Shown: positions 23,477-37,605 of the stretch, in pieces
How the letters are laid out: each line of letters opens with the position of its first letter
Numbering within the stretch: the first letter of the stretch is position 1
Assembly (NCBI RefSeq): GCF_009933135.1
Contig: NZ_MAEH01000021.1
Span: forward strand, 62,001 to 126,000
From: Candidatus Enterococcus leclercqii
GTDB lineage: Bacteria; Bacillota; Bacilli; Lactobacillales; Enterococcaceae
Length of the DNA stretch: 64,000 bases
Direction: 5' to 3'
Made by a program: the position numbers and the translations under genes
The notes under the pieces: generated by a model
The model's input: the letters and a program-made list of their open reading frames with translations, nothing else
Databases searched by the model: none
Told to the model about the DNA's origin: nothing

Positions 23477-23602
23477 ATTGATCCCTCGACTTTCTTCGTA
23501 CATCATACGGGAAACCACTCCCGGTTACAACCTTTTTCAGAGCCTCTTAAAGCAATCACAGCTTTCCGCTACCTTTACTCCGACAAATCTTAGAACTCAC
23601 AC

Positions 23603-23637
23603 AAAAAAAGGTGAAACCAAAGTGGCGATTTCACCTT
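23603..23637 (-). terminator. Intrinsic terminator after dagK
   Basis: Arms AGGTGAAA and TTTCACCT flank a short loop and are followed on the minus strand by a 7-T run. It lies between dagK and rlmD, so rlmD needs its own promoter or read-through. Confidence 0.8.
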
Positions 23638-23671
23638 CATTTCCTGCTTTGCTTGCGTGTCATTGTGATTA

Positions 23672-24727
23672 CTATTGCTTCGGAGATTGTTTATCATCAG
23701 CAATTTTGCCATCGCCATCCAAATCCTCTTGAGACAGGTGCTCAACTTCCTGGATAAATTCCTTACTGACAATATCAAAGTCTCTGTCTGCTTCATCCAT
23801 GCCTACCACTGCTTCGTCTGGTATATCATCCAGGTTGGCATACATTTCGATATGTTGATGAAGATTGGTAAAGGTCATTGGCGCATCACCACCATACTCC
23901 CCATCTAGATTGATCATCAGCCGATCCTCCGTTTTAGGAACAACTTCTAATTTTGAGGTCTTTGTATACAACAAACGAGGATCTTTGATGTGTTTTCCAC
24001 CGTTCATCATGAGGGCTACCAGGTGTACGATTTCAAAAACATTGGCCGTTTTCACAACAATCAGTGAAAATTTTCCGTCATCCAGTTTAGCATCCGGAGC
24101 AATTTGCTCGAAGCCGCCTACTGAGTTGGTTAGACCCAGGAAAAACATGGAGGCATTGCCTTCATAGACCCCTTCATCATAGACTAACTTCATAGGAATC
24201 GGTTTGACCCGCGGCAATAATTCGGCCCCTTTGGCTAAATACGCAAGATAACCAAAGACACTTTTCAGCTCTGAAGGGACATCATACGTCAGCTCCGTCA
24301 AATGCCCACCCGCCGCAATATTGATAAAATAGTCGTGGTCTGTCTTACCAATATCCATTTTGACCGTCTGTTTTTTCAAGATGACCTCGGCTGCGGCTTT
24401 GACGTTGTTACGAGGAACTTTTAAAGCCCGGGCGTAGTCGTTGGTTGTCCCGGCCGGGATAATCGCCATCTTCGGTCGTTTTTCCAACGGGGCAATACCG
24501 TTGACAACTTCATTGATTGTACCGTCTCCTCCGGCAGCAACAATCAAGTCAAATCCTGCTAGACCGGCACGGCGCGCTTCCTTAACGGCGGAATTTGGTT
24601 CTGGTGTTGTCGCATACGCGCTGGTTTCAAAGCCGGCACGCTCCAAAACATCCAAAATATCTGCCAGATTTTGTTTCATGATCTCTTTTCCGGAGGTGGG
24701 ATTGTAAATAACACGGGCTCGTTTCAT
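23672..24727 (-). CDS. dagK: Diacylglycerol kinase (DgkB/DagK)
   Basis: The 351-residue protein has the DAGK catalytic motif AAGGDGTINEVVNGI near residue 68 and the NPTSGKE motif near residue 9. It phosphorylates diacylglycerol released during lipoteichoic acid synthesis, returning it to phospholipid synthesis. The ATG at 24727 (MKRARVIYNP) follows AAAGGAG; a longer frame to 24763 is not needed. The acidic C-terminal tail after residue 305 is enterococcal in style. It sits between gatB and rlmD, a common order in enterococci. Confidence 0.93.
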   Translation of the reverse strand: MKRARVIYNPTSGKEIMKQNLADILDVLERAGFETSAYATTPEPNSAVKEARRAGLAGFDLIVAAGGDGTINEVVNGIAPLEKRPKMAIIPAGTTNDYARALKVPRNNVKAAAEVILKKQTVKMDIGKTDHDYFINIAAGGHLTELTYDVPSELKSVFGYLAYLAKGAELLPRVKPIPMKLVYDEGVYEGNASMFFLGLTNSVGGFEQIAPDAKLDDGKFSLIVVKTANVFEIVHLVALMMNGGKHIKDPRLLYTKTSKLEVVPKTEDRLMINLDGEYGGDAPMTFTNLHQHIEMYANLDDIPDEAVVGMDEADRDFDIVSKEFIQEVEHLSQEDLDGDGKIADDKQSPKQ

Positions 24728-24862
24728 CAAGACCGCTCCTTTCCAGGTTATTTCAGAAGGCACGCAAATGACAGTCCAGCTTTTTCACCGAGACTTTTTC
24801 GTGTCTATTCATTTCATGGGCTTATGGTGCAGTTGCCGTTCTCCTAAATTTTAGCATAACAC

Positions 24863-24894
24863 AACGGTCTGTGCCAATCGCGGCACAGACCGTT
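24863..24894. repeat. Perfect hairpin between gatB and dagK
   Basis: Arms AACGGTCTGTGCC (24863-24875) and GGCACAGACCGTT (24882-24894) are a perfect 13-base inverted repeat with a 6-base loop. No clear T-run follows on the minus strand, so it may be a weak terminator, an mRNA processing site or a protein-binding site. Confidence 0.55.
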
Positions 24895-24935
24895 TCTACA
24901 AGATCCTCTTGATTTACAGAGGATGCACTCTTTTT

Positions 24936-26366
24936 TTAGCGTTTGGCCAATTCTTCTTGCAACAGCTTATTGACAACCCCCGGATTGGCTTTTCCTTTAG
25001 TGGCTTTCATGATTTGGCCAACTAAGAACCCGACAGCACGGTCTTTCCCGTTTTTGAAGTCTTCCACGGATTGCGCATTGTTGTCAAGAACCTCATTGAT
25101 GATTGGTAACAGTTGTGCTGGATCAGAAAGTTGTACCAACCCTTTTTTCTCAACGACTGCTTTAGCATCACCACCGTTTTCAATCAATTCTTTGAAGACT
25201 GTTTTGGCAATCTTGGAACTGATGGTTCCGTCTGAAATCAATGTGATCATCCCTGCCAGGTTTTCAGGTGTCAGCTTGGTTTCTCCCAGTTCCAGTTTTT
25301 CACTATTGAGATAAGCGGAGACTTCACCCATCAACCAGTTGGAGGCTTGTTTGGCATCTGCTCCGGCGGATAACGTTTCTTCAAAGAAATCAGACATTTC
25401 TTTGGTCAACGTCAAGACTTTCGCATCGTATTCAGGCAATCCCATTTCCTCAACATAGCGTAGGCGCCGAGAAGCAGGCAGCTCAGGCAGTGTTGCTTTC
25501 ACTCGCTGAATCCATTCGTCATCAATGACAAAACGAGGAATATCCGGTTCAGGGAAGTAGCGATAATCGCTTGAGCCTTCTTTGACACGCATTAAGATTG
25601 TCTTGTTTGTCGTTTCATCAAAACGGCGAGTTTCTTGTTGGATTTCCCCACCAGACAACAAGACTTTGGCTTGACGTTTTTCTTCAAAAGCCAGCCCTTT
25701 GCGAACAAAGCTCATAGAGTTCAGGTTTTTCAATTCCGTTTTGGTCCCGAATTCTTCTTGCCCATAGGGACGCAAAGAAATATTGGCATCACAACGCATG
25801 GAGCCTTCTTCCATCTTGACATCAGAAACCTCAGTAAACTGAATGATTGAACGCAAGGCTTCCAGATACGCATAAGCTTCTTCAGGAGAACGCATGTCCG
25901 CTTCTGATACGATTTCGATCAAAGGCGTGCCTTGACGGTTCAAGTCGACATAGGAATAGCCACCGATCCCGTGCATATTTTTACCGGCATCTTCTTCCAA
26001 GTGAACCCGTTCAATACGAATCTTTTTCTTCTTGCCCTCTACTTCAATCTCAATCCATCCATCATGGCCAATCGGCTGATCAAATTGTGAGATTTGATAG
26101 GCTTTGGGATTGTCAGGATAGAAGTAATTTTTCCGGTCAAAATGCGTATCGTGGGAAATTTCGCAATTCAATGCCAGAGCTGCCTTCATCCCAAATTCGA
26201 TAGCTGCTTTGTTCATAACTGGCAGAACCCCAGGGTATCCCCAGTCGATGACGTTGGTGTTACTGTTTGGTTCTGCACCAAAGTGAGCCGGCGCCGGTGA
26301 AAAGATTTTAGAGTTGGTTTTTAATTCCACGTGGACTTCCAGCCCGATGACTGTTTCAAAGTTCAT
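24936..26366 (-). CDS. gatB: Aspartyl/glutamyl-tRNA amidotransferase subunit B
   Basis: The 476-residue protein begins [20 protein letters not shown], the GatB N-terminal catalytic core, and has [20 protein letters not shown] and the C-terminal Yqey-like tRNA-binding tail (about residues 330-476). With GatA and GatC it turns mischarged Glu-tRNA(Gln), and Asp-tRNA(Asn) where needed, into the correct aminoacyl-tRNA; GatB holds the kinase active site. Its start overlaps the gatA stop by one base, showing coupling. Length is as usual for the family. Confidence 0.97.
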   Translation of the reverse strand: MNFETVIGLEVHVELKTNSKIFSPAPAHFGAEPNSNTNVIDWGYPGVLPVMNKAAIEFGMKAALALNCEISHDTHFDRKNYFYPDNPKAYQISQFDQPIGHDGWIEIEVEGKKKKIRIERVHLEEDAGKNMHGIGGYSYVDLNRQGTPLIEIVSEADMRSPEEAYAYLEALRSIIQFTEVSDVKMEEGSMRCDANISLRPYGQEEFGTKTELKNLNSMSFVRKGLAFEEKRQAKVLLSGGEIQQETRRFDETTNKTILMRVKEGSSDYRYFPEPDIPRFVIDDEWIQRVKATLPELPASRRLRYVEEMGLPEYDAKVLTLTKEMSDFFEETLSAGADAKQASNWLMGEVSAYLNSEKLELGETKLTPENLAGMITLISDGTISSKIAKTVFKELIENGGDAKAVVEKKGLVQLSDPAQLLPIINEVLDNNAQSVEDFKNGKDRAVGFLVGQIMKATKGKANPGVVNKLLQEELAKR

Positions 26367-27835
26367 TAGTCGTTCCCCCCTAAAATCACTGGTTTTTTCG
26401 TATGGAAATCAGTCGCCTGTTCAAAGGCATACGCTGCTTTATACATTGTTGCTTCATCAAAGGCTTTTCCGATAACTTGTAAGCCTACTGGTAGACCTTC
26501 AGAAAAACCAGCCGGAATACTCATCCCAGGCAGGCCGGCTAAGTTTACCGGAATTGTCAGGATATCACTCATATACATAGTAATCGGATCATTGATATTT
26601 TCTCCGATACCAAATGCTACTGTTGGTGAAGCCGGGCCAATGATTAGATCATAGTCATGGAAAACTTTTTCAAAATCTTGTTTAATCAATGTCCGAACTT
26701 GGCCAGCTTTTTTGAAATAAGCATCGTAATAGCCAGCACTCAACGAGAAAGTTCCCAACATGATGCGTCGTTTTACTTCATCGCCAAAACCTTCGCTACG
26801 AGAATTGACATACACATCTTCTAAATTTTTCACATCTTCAGAACGATAGCCATAACGGATGCCGTCAAAGCGTTGCAGATTTGAGCTGGCTTCAGAAGAG
26901 GCAATAATATAGTAAACCGCCACACCGTATTTTGAATGAGGCAAGCTGACTTCTTCGACTGTTGCTCCCAGCGCCCGGAAAGTGTCGGCGGCTTTCAAAA
27001 TAGCTTCACGAACCCCTGCTTGTACTCCTTCGCCTAGATATTCTTTAGGCAAGCCGATTTTCATGCCTTTGATATCTCCGGTTAATCCTTCAGTAAAGTC
27101 TGGCACAGAGATACCTGATGAGGTACCGTCTTTTTCATCATAGCCTGCGATAGCATTTAAAGTCAGGGCATTGTCTTTTACGGTACGCGTCATCGGTCCG
27201 ATTTGATCCAATGAAGAGGCAAAGGCAATCAAGCCAAAGCGGGAAACACGACCATATGTCGGCTTCATGCCTACAATCCCATTAAACGCAGCGGGCTGAC
27301 GAATTGAACCACCCGTGTCAGAACCCAATGATACTGGGACTTGTCCTGCTGCCACAGCGGCTGCTGAGCCACCAGATGAACCGCCGGGAACTTTGGTCTG
27401 ATCCCAGGCGTTTTTAGTTTTCTTGAAATAGGAAGTTTCGGTAGACCCCCCCATAGCAAATTCATCCATGTTTAGTTTTCCGACTGGGACAAAATCCGCA
27501 CCATACACTTTTTCCATGACGGTAGCATCGTAGATTGGGTCAAAATTGTACAAGATTTTGGAAGCAGCTGTCGTGAGAATATCTTTGGTCACGATATTGT
27601 CTTTGATCCCAATAGGAATCCCTGCCAGCGGATTAGTTTCTGTGATTCCTTTTTCATCCAGCGCTTTTGCCAGTTGCAGTGCTTTTTCATCAGCAAGCGT
27701 AATAAAAGCGTTCACTTGTTCGTCAGTCTCTTGAATCCGATCGATGGTTGCTTGTGTCAAATCGACAGCTGTGATTTCTTTGGATACCAAAAGATTGTGC
27801 AGTTCTTCGATTGTTTTGTCATATAATTTCGTCAT
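26366..27835 (-). CDS. gatA: Aspartyl/glutamyl-tRNA amidotransferase subunit A
   Basis: The 489-residue amidase-signature protein has the Ser-cisSer-Lys catalytic set: Lys in [10 protein letters not shown] near residue 78, and the Gly/Ser-rich [15 protein letters not shown] and [11 protein letters not shown] segments near residues 150-180. GatA hydrolyses glutamine and sends ammonia through a tunnel to GatB. It lies between gatC and gatB with one-base overlaps on both sides, the standard gatCAB operon. Confidence 0.97.
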   Translation of the reverse strand: MTKLYDKTIEELHNLLVSKEITAVDLTQATIDRIQETDEQVNAFITLADEKALQLAKALDEKGITETNPLAGIPIGIKDNIVTKDILTTAASKILYNFDPIYDATVMEKVYGADFVPVGKLNMDEFAMGGSTETSYFKKTKNAWDQTKVPGGSSGGSAAAVAAGQVPVSLGSDTGGSIRQPAAFNGIVGMKPTYGRVSRFGLIAFASSLDQIGPMTRTVKDNALTLNAIAGYDEKDGTSSGISVPDFTEGLTGDIKGMKIGLPKEYLGEGVQAGVREAILKAADTFRALGATVEEVSLPHSKYGVAVYYIIASSEASSNLQRFDGIRYGYRSEDVKNLEDVYVNSRSEGFGDEVKRRIMLGTFSLSAGYYDAYFKKAGQVRTLIKQDFEKVFHDYDLIIGPASPTVAFGIGENINDPITMYMSDILTIPVNLAGLPGMSIPAGFSEGLPVGLQVIGKAFDEATMYKAAYAFEQATDFHTKKPVILGGND

Positions 27836-28140
27836 TAGGCGCCTGCCTCCCCGTTATCGATGATTGCCGGCACTTTGATAAAGCCGTCTTCTTTTTCGGG
27901 AACATTTCTCATCAATTCGTCTCTGTTCATACCCGCTTGGGCCCGGTCAGGACGCATCACGTTAACGGTTTCCACCACGTTTGAAGTAAAAGGAACACCC
28001 GCTGTGTCCACTTCTTCCAACAATTCCACCATATCGATGATTTTCCCTAATTGATCGGTAAAATCCTGTAATTCGTCGTCGGAAAACTTGAGCTTCGCAA
28101 GTTTTGCAACGTGTTTGACTTGTTCTTCAGTAATTGCCAT
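27835..28140 (-). CDS. gatC: Aspartyl/glutamyl-tRNA amidotransferase subunit C
   Basis: The 101-residue protein starts [20 protein letters not shown] and has the family MRPD segment near residue 67. GatC wraps the GatA-GatB interface and stabilises the complex. The ATG at 28140 is chosen by family length and a GGGGAAA site; the open frame runs on to 28314 but those residues do not belong to GatC. The camS gene ends about 190 bases upstream, and this gap probably holds the operon promoter. Confidence 0.95.
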   Translation of the reverse strand: MAITEEQVKHVAKLAKLKFSDDELQDFTDQLGKIIDMVELLEEVDTAGVPFTSNVVETVNVMRPDRAQAGMNRDELMRNVPEKEDGFIKVPAIIDNGEAGA

Positions 28141-28328
28141 AATTTCCCCGCTTTCTGTGCAAAGAGCGCACGAATCCTCACGAACATCAAATGTTCTCAC
28201 TGAAACAAACAATGCTCCTTTGAAAGTTGATTGCTGCCAATCGTAGGCTTTGTCTATAAAGGGGTCTGTTCCAGTCTTTCTCCTTATAATGAAATAACTT
28301 TCGCAATATTTCAAGGATTAATTTCAGC

Positions 28329-31476
<3,148 letters not shown>

Positions 31477-33738
31477 CTAGATTTTTTCAATCGGCGCAAA
31501 AGCCGCTAACAATCGTTTGATTCCCTGAGAAGGAAAGGCCACGTCTAATTCGACATCTTTTGAGCTGCCACCTACGCGAACCACTGTTCCTTGGCCCCAC
31601 TTTTTATGTTGAACCTTATCACCGACTTGCCAGTTTTCACCTGCTGCAGCTGTTTCTTGTTTACTGGAAACGCCTCGTGTGGCGGCTTGTTTATACTCCG
31701 CTTTAAAAGTCTTTGGTGAAAAGGTGCCGCTGCCCCCTGAAGCTCCTGTGGAACTACCAAATCCCGTGGGTGCAGCATTGCCTTTGTTGGCCAACAATTC
31801 TTCTTCAATCTCTTTGACAAAGCGTGAAGGACGATTGTATTGGGTCTTCCCGTAAAGTGTGCGGGATAGGGCATTGGTTAAAAAAAGCTCCTCTTCAGCC
31901 CGGGTAATCCCTACATAGGCCAAGCGCCGTTCTTCTTCAAGCTCATTTTCTTCCATCAGCGCTCGAGACAAAGGAAAGACACCTTCTTCTAATCCGACTA
32001 AAAAGACTACCGGAAATTCCAATCCTTTCGCCGCATGAAGAGTCATCAGTGTGACCTCGCTGGCTTCTTCTTCGTAGCTGTCTACATCAGAAATCAATGC
32101 CAAATCGTTCAAAAAGATTGTCAGCTTATCTTCAGCAGATTCGGCCTCGTCTTCTTGAGTCGCCGCAAAAGTCTTATCAAACTCTTGTGTGACAGAAATA
32201 AACTCTTCCAAGTTTTCTAAGCGGTTTTGAGACTCCAACGTATTTTGCCGCTTGAGATCTTCTTCATAGCCAGACTTCGCTAATACTTCTTTCGTCAGCT
32301 CCGTTACTGTCAAATAAGGAATCATCTGGTTAAAACCATCAATGAGCTCACCAAATTCCGCAAGCTCTTTTGCCGCTTTCCCACTCAGAGGCGACAAAGC
32401 GACATTTAAGGATGCTTCCAATAGTGAAAGATCATGGGTATCGGCAAACTCCCGCAGACGTTCAAGCGAGGTCTGACCGATGCCGCGTTTGGGAGTATTG
32501 ACGATTCGGGCAAAGCTCAGCGAGTCGGCAGGATTGGCAATTACTTGCAGATAAGCCAAAATATCTTTGATTTCTTTGCGATCGTAGAACTTATGGCCCC
32601 CCACCATTTTGTAAGGGATATTGGCTTTTAGCAGCGTTTCTTCCACCACACGAGATTGGGCGTTAGTGCGATAAAGCACCGCAAAGTCGCCATATTTACG
32701 TTTTTTCTCCCGTTGTTGTTTTTGAATTTCAGAAACGATGAAACGCCCTTCATCTCGCTCGCTATCGCCACGATAATAAGTGATCTTTTCACCGTCGTTG
32801 TTTTCCGTCCACAGATTTTTAGCTTTACGGTTGGTATTGTTAGCAATCACCTGGTTTGCCGCAGCTAGAATTGTTTTAGTCGAACGATAATTTTGTTCCA
32901 ATAAGATCGTCTGGGCATCGGGATAATCCTTTTCAAAGTCCAGGATATTTTGCATATCGGCGCCACGCCAACCATAAATACTTTGATCGGCATCCCCCAC
33001 TACACACAAATTACGGAACTTGGCTGCCAACATATTCACCAATGTGTATTGGGCATGGTTGGTATCTTGGTATTCATCTACATGGATATAATGGAATTTA
33101 CGCTGATAATAATTTAGAATTTCTTCATTGTCTTTAAACAAGCGAATCGTGATCATAATCAAATCGTCAAAATCCATACATTGGTTGCGTCGCAGTTCCT
33201 TTTGATACAAGTCGTAACATTTGGCCACCAACTGTTCAAAAAAACTGCCCTGCATAGCGGCATAGTCTTCTGGGGTCAAAAGCTCATTTTTTGCATTGGA
33301 AATTGCCCCGAGCATCGAGCGAGGATCGTATTTTTTGGGATCGATATTCAATTCTTTTACGACTCGTTTCATCAATGTCAGCTGTTCGGAGCTGTCAATA
33401 ATCGTAAAATTACGTGAGTAGCCAATATGATCCACGTCTCGCCGCAGGATTCGCACACACATGGAATGAAACGTCGAGATCCAGACATCCTCTCCGCCGG
33501 CGCCCAACAAACCGCTAACCCGCTCTTTCATTTCTCGCGCCGCTTTATTGGTAAATGTGATTGCCAAAATATTCCATGGGTTGACCTCTTTTTCTTCAAT
33601 TAAATAAGCGATTCGATGGGTCAAGACACGGGTCTTACCACTGCCGGCGCCGGCCATGATCAAAAGAGGCCCTTCTGTTGCCTGGACGGCCTCCGCCTGT
33701 TTGGGATTCATCCCTTTTAGAAATACATTGGCTGTCAT
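31477..33738 (-). CDS. pcrA: ATP-dependent DNA helicase PcrA
   Basis: The 753-residue superfamily 1A helicase has Walker [12 protein letters not shown] near residue 30, motif II DEYQDTN near 225, QNYRST and a C-terminal RNA-polymerase-binding Tudor-like region ([16 protein letters not shown]). PcrA unwinds DNA in repair and rolling-circle plasmid replication and can also help unwind ICEs of the Tn916/ICEBs1 type after nicking, which is relevant to the ICE 10 kb away. The ATG at 33738 follows GAAAGGAAG. It begins the pcrA-ligA-camS transcription unit. Confidence 0.97.
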   Translation of the reverse strand: MTANVFLKGMNPKQAEAVQATEGPLLIMAGAGSGKTRVLTHRIAYLIEEKEVNPWNILAITFTNKAAREMKERVSGLLGAGGEDVWISTFHSMCVRILRRDVDHIGYSRNFTIIDSSEQLTLMKRVVKELNIDPKKYDPRSMLGAISNAKNELLTPEDYAAMQGSFFEQLVAKCYDLYQKELRRNQCMDFDDLIMITIRLFKDNEEILNYYQRKFHYIHVDEYQDTNHAQYTLVNMLAAKFRNLCVVGDADQSIYGWRGADMQNILDFEKDYPDAQTILLEQNYRSTKTILAAANQVIANNTNRKAKNLWTENNDGEKITYYRGDSERDEGRFIVSEIQKQQREKKRKYGDFAVLYRTNAQSRVVEETLLKANIPYKMVGGHKFYDRKEIKDILAYLQVIANPADSLSFARIVNTPKRGIGQTSLERLREFADTHDLSLLEASLNVALSPLSGKAAKELAEFGELIDGFNQMIPYLTVTELTKEVLAKSGYEEDLKRQNTLESQNRLENLEEFISVTQEFDKTFAATQEDEAESAEDKLTIFLNDLALISDVDSYEEEASEVTLMTLHAAKGLEFPVVFLVGLEEGVFPLSRALMEENELEEERRLAYVGITRAEEELFLTNALSRTLYGKTQYNRPSRFVKEIEEELLANKGNAAPTGFGSSTGASGGSGTFSPKTFKAEYKQAATRGVSSKQETAAAGENWQVGDKVQHKKWGQGTVVRVGGSSKDVELDVAFPSQGIKRLLAAFAPIEKI

Positions 33739-33957
33739 CAAAAACTTCCTTTCATTTACAAACAGTCGCTGCCCTTAAGCAGTCGTCTATTTTTCAATCC
33801 CTTCAATTATAGCATTACCCCCTTATTGATAAAACGGCTAGCCCCTAAAAGTTAATAAAAAATTGACTGAAAATCTTTTTGAAATTCCCACTCCCACTTG
33901 TCAACTGAAAAGAAACGGACTACATTAATAGAAAAGCTTATAAAAAGGATGTTTTCC

Positions 33958-35493
33958 ATGGAAGTCACTCGTGTCGATAAAACACGTATCACCTATTTAA
34001 TGAAAGGTACCGCAGTCGGTATCATTGCCGGTATCGTAGTCAGTATGTTTCGTTTAGCCATCGAAGAATTGGGAGCGGCGGTGTTTCATCTCTATGGCTA
34101 TTTTCATCAAAAACCGCTGCTTTTGTTGCCTTGGATTTTGATTAGTATCCTTTGCGCAGTTGTGGTAGGCCGATTAGCAAAATCTGATCCAACTATCAAA
34201 GGTAGCGGTATTCCCCAAGTTGAAGGGCAGTTGCAAGATGCCTTGACGGTCAATTGGTTTTCAGTTTTATGGAAAAAATTTGTTGGCGGGGTTTTGGGAG
34301 TCGGCATGGGGCTTTTTCTTGGTCGCGAGGGGCCGTCGATTCAATTGGGCGCCAGTGTCGGACAAGGATTTGCTGAATTCACCGGGGCAGATCGTTCGGA
34401 AACTAAGATTTTGTTGTCCAGTGGCGCCAGTGCCGGCTTGGCAGCGGCTTTCAACGCCCCTGTGGCTGCTTTATTATTTATCGTGGAGGAAGTCCACCAC
34501 AACTTTTCTCCATTAGTTTGGCTGACCTCTTTTACTTCTGCTATTGTTGCTAATTTCGTTTCAATGACCATCTTTGGCCTACAGCCTGTGCTCCACATGG
34601 GTCAGATTTCTTCACTACCGTTAAAAAATTATTGGCTTTTGCTCTTATTGGGAATCGTTTTGGGTCTTTTAGGCCGATTTTATCAAATTGTTCTTTTACG
34701 CTTGAATCAGTGGTATCAAAAACTGCCCCTTCCTGATTATCTCCACGGGCTTGTCCCTTTTCTCCTAGTAATTCCAATTGGCTATTTCTGGAGAGAAACC
34801 CTAGGCGGCGGCAATCAGATTGTCCTAGGATTTGGCCTGCACTTGCCGTCCTTGACTGTTTTATTGTTCCTCTTTCTTTTGCGCTTTGTTTTTTCGATGG
34901 TCTCTTACGGCGCAGCTCTTCCAGGGGGTATCTTTTTACCGATTTTGACATTAGGTGGCATTATCGGTGCCTTTTTCGGTCAATTTGCAGTCATGTATTT
35001 GGGGATGGATCCTATTTTCGCCAAAAACTTTGTGATCATCGCCATGGCCGGCTACTTTGCTGCTATCGGTAAAGCTCCCTTAACAGCAATCATTTTGGTC
35101 ACCGAGATGGTGGGTTCGTTAAATCACTTGATGCCATTAGGTTTGGTAGCCCTGATTGCTTATATCGTCGTCGATTTACTAGGGGGTAGCCCCATTTACG
35201 AGACTCTGCTGGAACGCTTGGTTGAAACAAAACCTTCTGATATTAAAGGCGAAAAAGTTGTTTTAGAATATGCAGTTCATGCCGAAAGTGTCCTCGATGG
35301 AACGCAAGTGAGGGACTTCCGCTGGCCTAAAGATATGCTATTGATCTCAATCCAAAGGGGGGAACAAGAAGTATTGGTCCATGGAGATACAATTATCCAA
35401 GTAGGTGATCTGCTAAGGATTTTGACGGATACTCGCCATGCTCGAAATGTCTATCAAGAAATCACAGCTTTGGACAGACCTGCGTTAAAATAG
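33958..35493 (+). CDS. ClC-family chloride/proton antiporter
   Basis: The 511-residue membrane protein has the ClC signatures GSGIPQ, GREGPSIQLG with the gating Glu, and GGIFLP. LFIVEEV carries the inner Glu (equivalent to E. coli Glu203) and GGSPIYETLL the likely Tyr445 equivalent. These residues mark the exchangers rather than channels. A C-terminal TrkA-C-like domain follows at about residues 435-505. The ATG at 33958 has AAAAGGA at good spacing; an upstream TTG at 33898 is less likely. It is divergent from pcrA and single-gene, closed by a terminator. Confidence 0.9.
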   Translation: MEVTRVDKTRITYLMKGTAVGIIAGIVVSMFRLAIEELGAAVFHLYGYFHQKPLLLLPWILISILCAVVVGRLAKSDPTIKGSGIPQVEGQLQDALTVNWFSVLWKKFVGGVLGVGMGLFLGREGPSIQLGASVGQGFAEFTGADRSETKILLSSGASAGLAAAFNAPVAALLFIVEEVHHNFSPLVWLTSFTSAIVANFVSMTIFGLQPVLHMGQISSLPLKNYWLLLLLGIVLGLLGRFYQIVLLRLNQWYQKLPLPDYLHGLVPFLLVIPIGYFWRETLGGGNQIVLGFGLHLPSLTVLLFLFLLRFVFSMVSYGAALPGGIFLPILTLGGIIGAFFGQFAVMYLGMDPIFAKNFVIIAMAGYFAAIGKAPLTAIILVTEMVGSLNHLMPLGLVALIAYIVVDLLGGSPIYETLLERLVETKPSDIKGEKVVLEYAVHAESVLDGTQVRDFRWPKDMLLISIQRGEQEVLVHGDTIIQVGDLLRILTDTRHARNVYQEITALDRPALK

Positions 35494-35555
35494 TCGTCAT
35501 CCTTCAAATAATGAGATTGTAGTAACTCCTTGTCCACCCTTCGCAAAAGCCCACT

Positions 35556-35603
35556 AGAAAAGAGAGACTACTTCCAAAAGAATAGAAGTGGTCTCTCTTT
35601 TCT
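35556..35603 (+). terminator. Terminator after the ClC gene
   Basis: Arms AGAAAAGAGAGAC and GTCTCTCTTTTCT plus an inner ACTT/AAGT pair form a strong stem, usable on both strands. The rest of the gap 35494-35868 shows no gene and no other clear signal. Confidence 0.75.
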
Positions 35604-35868
35604 GTGATATCCATTTCAAGCCTGAATAGTTTTGATTTTGTCAAGCCAGGTCAGCGTCATTTAATTCTCTTTCAAAGAATAGCCGCTTCCTTCGACTGAC
35701 TAAAGCTCACCAATTGTCGGCAACTAATTGCTAAGAGACTACGTTTATGGCAAATGACTTCCTGTTACTCAGCCTAGTACTTCAGCCCGCCCGCAGAGAT
35801 GAACAGTCACTCAATCCTTATTTGAAAACGCCACTAAACCGATTCCTCAATGTACTCAGTCCAATGCC

Positions 35869-37395
35869 TCACTGATTTTCATTTTCTGTCACGTCATATG
35901 AAGGTATTTGGAGCAGCTCATCAACATCTTGTATGCGTGAGACAATTGCTTCGTTGACATATACAGAAATTTGACCATCATTGACTGGGAAAACACCACG
36001 GCCATTTTCATCCAAAATAATTTTGGCATCATTGTTTCCCAATGCATCTACGAAGGTGTTACCGGCATGAACTGCACTTATTGTCATTTCTAACTCTCCT
36101 CCAGCAGCATTGGTCATTACCACAGCATAGCCAGAATCTTCGTGATCGAAATCTCCAGTTCGTACCCACCCGATTTGATCCGCATCGTTGAAATAGTCGA
36201 CTTCATTGCCATAAGCTAAGTTTTTCCGCAGTAAAAGTAAGACCAGCAGCTCTCTACCTACAGGATCTATATCTTGTGATGGAATTCCATAGAGATCACC
36301 CCAAAAGACCGTTGGCGTACCCGCTTTTCGCAGAAGGATGAGAGCATAGGCATGCGTCTTAAACCAGCCTTCTACCCAAGACTCTAAGCTCTGCCCTTTT
36401 TGTGTGTCATGATTGTCTACAAAAGTCACGGCATAATCAGGGCGAGATTGTAACAAGGTCTGGTCAAAAATCTGCCGCATATCAAAGGCCCCCATGCTGC
36501 TGGCCGCTCGATAAAAATTGAAATGCAGAGGTACATCAAAAAGGTTGATTAAATTTCCAGAAAGGTCCAAGTAATTTTCCAACTTATCCACTTCATCTGC
36601 CCAGTACTCTCCAACCACAAATAGTTCACCATTTTTTTCTTCTCGACGACGTAATAACCAGTCAACAAAATAATCAAACTGAATGTGTTTGACTGCATCT
36701 AAACGAAATCCATCAATTCCTGTGGTCTCCATAAACCATTTGCCCCAGTTATCCAGCTGTAGATTCGTTTCCTCATATTCCATATCCAAGTTGCAGCCCA
36801 TCAAGTAATCAAAATTACCATTTTCATTGTCTACTTCATTGGCTTCTACCCAACCTTTATCCCCCAGATTAAACACCGCGTGATCTTTCGTTCGGGCGTC
36901 ATAATCAACACCGGAAAAATTCTTCCAAGTCCAGACATAGTCGTTATAAACGCCTTTGCGACCGGGAAAAGTAAATCTCGTCCAAGCTTCAATCAGTTCT
37001 TCACCACCGATTTGTTGGTTCCGATCGTCCCAATTATATTTAACTGCTGATACTTCCTCTGTTTCATCAGCTCCCAAAAAATGATTAAAGACAATGTCTG
37101 CGTAGACTTTAATTCCAGATTGTTGAAGCGCATCAATCATTTTCAAATAGTCATCTTTAGTACCATATTTGGTAGGGACTGAGCCTTTTTGATCGAACTC
37201 TCCCAAATCGTATAAATCGTAGGTACCATAACCAACATCTTCCGCGCCAGCTGATCCTTTCGAAGCTGGCGGCAACCAGAGAGAAGTGATCCCCAATCTA
37301 TTAAATTCTTCTGCCTTTTTAGTCAACAATTGCCAATGTTGATGATCTGCTGGTAATTCCCATTGAAAAGCCTGCAAAATTGTTTCGTTTTTCAT
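35869..37395 (-). CDS. Cytoplasmic alpha-amylase (GH13)
   Basis: The 508-residue protein has the four GH13 regions: DIVFNHF near residue 100, GFRLDAVKHI with the nucleophile Asp near 235, the acid/base Glu in VVGEYW near 265, and FVDNHDTQ near 330. It lacks a signal peptide, as in intracellular maltodextrin-cutting alpha-amylases of the liquefying (AmyS) type. It is a single gene running towards the ClC gene; its promoter region abuts the fru promoter region, so carbon-source control of both is plausible. Confidence 0.93.
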   Translation of the reverse strand: MKNETILQAFQWELPADHQHWQLLTKKAEEFNRLGITSLWLPPASKGSAGAEDVGYGTYDLYDLGEFDQKGSVPTKYGTKDDYLKMIDALQQSGIKVYADIVFNHFLGADETEEVSAVKYNWDDRNQQIGGEELIEAWTRFTFPGRKGVYNDYVWTWKNFSGVDYDARTKDHAVFNLGDKGWVEANEVDNENGNFDYLMGCNLDMEYEETNLQLDNWGKWFMETTGIDGFRLDAVKHIQFDYFVDWLLRRREEKNGELFVVGEYWADEVDKLENYLDLSGNLINLFDVPLHFNFYRAASSMGAFDMRQIFDQTLLQSRPDYAVTFVDNHDTQKGQSLESWVEGWFKTHAYALILLRKAGTPTVFWGDLYGIPSQDIDPVGRELLVLLLLRKNLAYGNEVDYFNDADQIGWVRTGDFDHEDSGYAVVMTNAAGGELEMTISAVHAGNTFVDALGNNDAKIILDENGRGVFPVNDGQISVYVNEAIVSRIQDVDELLQIPSYDVTENENQ

Positions 37396-37496
37396 AGCAT
37401 ATCCTCCTTTGTAAAACTATTTCCTTATATTCCATTAAGCCAAAGACGCTAACAACCTGTCAAACAAAAGCCGTTTTCCTTTCACACAGCCTATAG

Positions 37497-37510
37497 ATAT
37501 AGCGTTTTCA
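37497..37510. promoter_or_regulatory. Candidate cre (CcpA) site
   Basis: ATATAGCGTTTTCA matches the cre consensus TGWNANCGNTNWCA except at the first two bases. It lies in the divergent region between the amylase gene and fruR, where carbon catabolite control would be expected. Confidence 0.45.
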
Positions 37511-37530
37511 ATGACAAAAAACGATCCTTC

Positions 37531-37570
37531 TTGAACGATTTTGAATGATTTTGATTGCATTTGAATGAAT
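37531..37570 (+). repeat. Four tandem 10-bp repeats upstream of fruR (probable FruR operator)
   Basis: Four head-to-tail units TTGAACGATT, TTGAATGATT, TTGATTGCAT and TTGAATGAAT lie in perfect 10-base phase, one DNA turn apart, and overlap the -35 of the fru promoter. Direct repeats on one face of the helix fit binding by a DeoR-family regulator such as FruR. Confidence 0.7.
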
Positions 37571-37583
37571 GACATGATATTAT
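37555..37583 (+). promoter_or_regulatory. Promoter of the fructose operon
   Basis: A -35 TTGCAT (37555-37560) and -10 TATTAT (37578-37583) are 17 bases apart, 23 bases before the fruR ATG. The -35 lies inside the tandem repeats. Confidence 0.65.
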
Positions 37584-37605
37584 ACTAGCGAAGGGAGGAT
37601 TGTAA

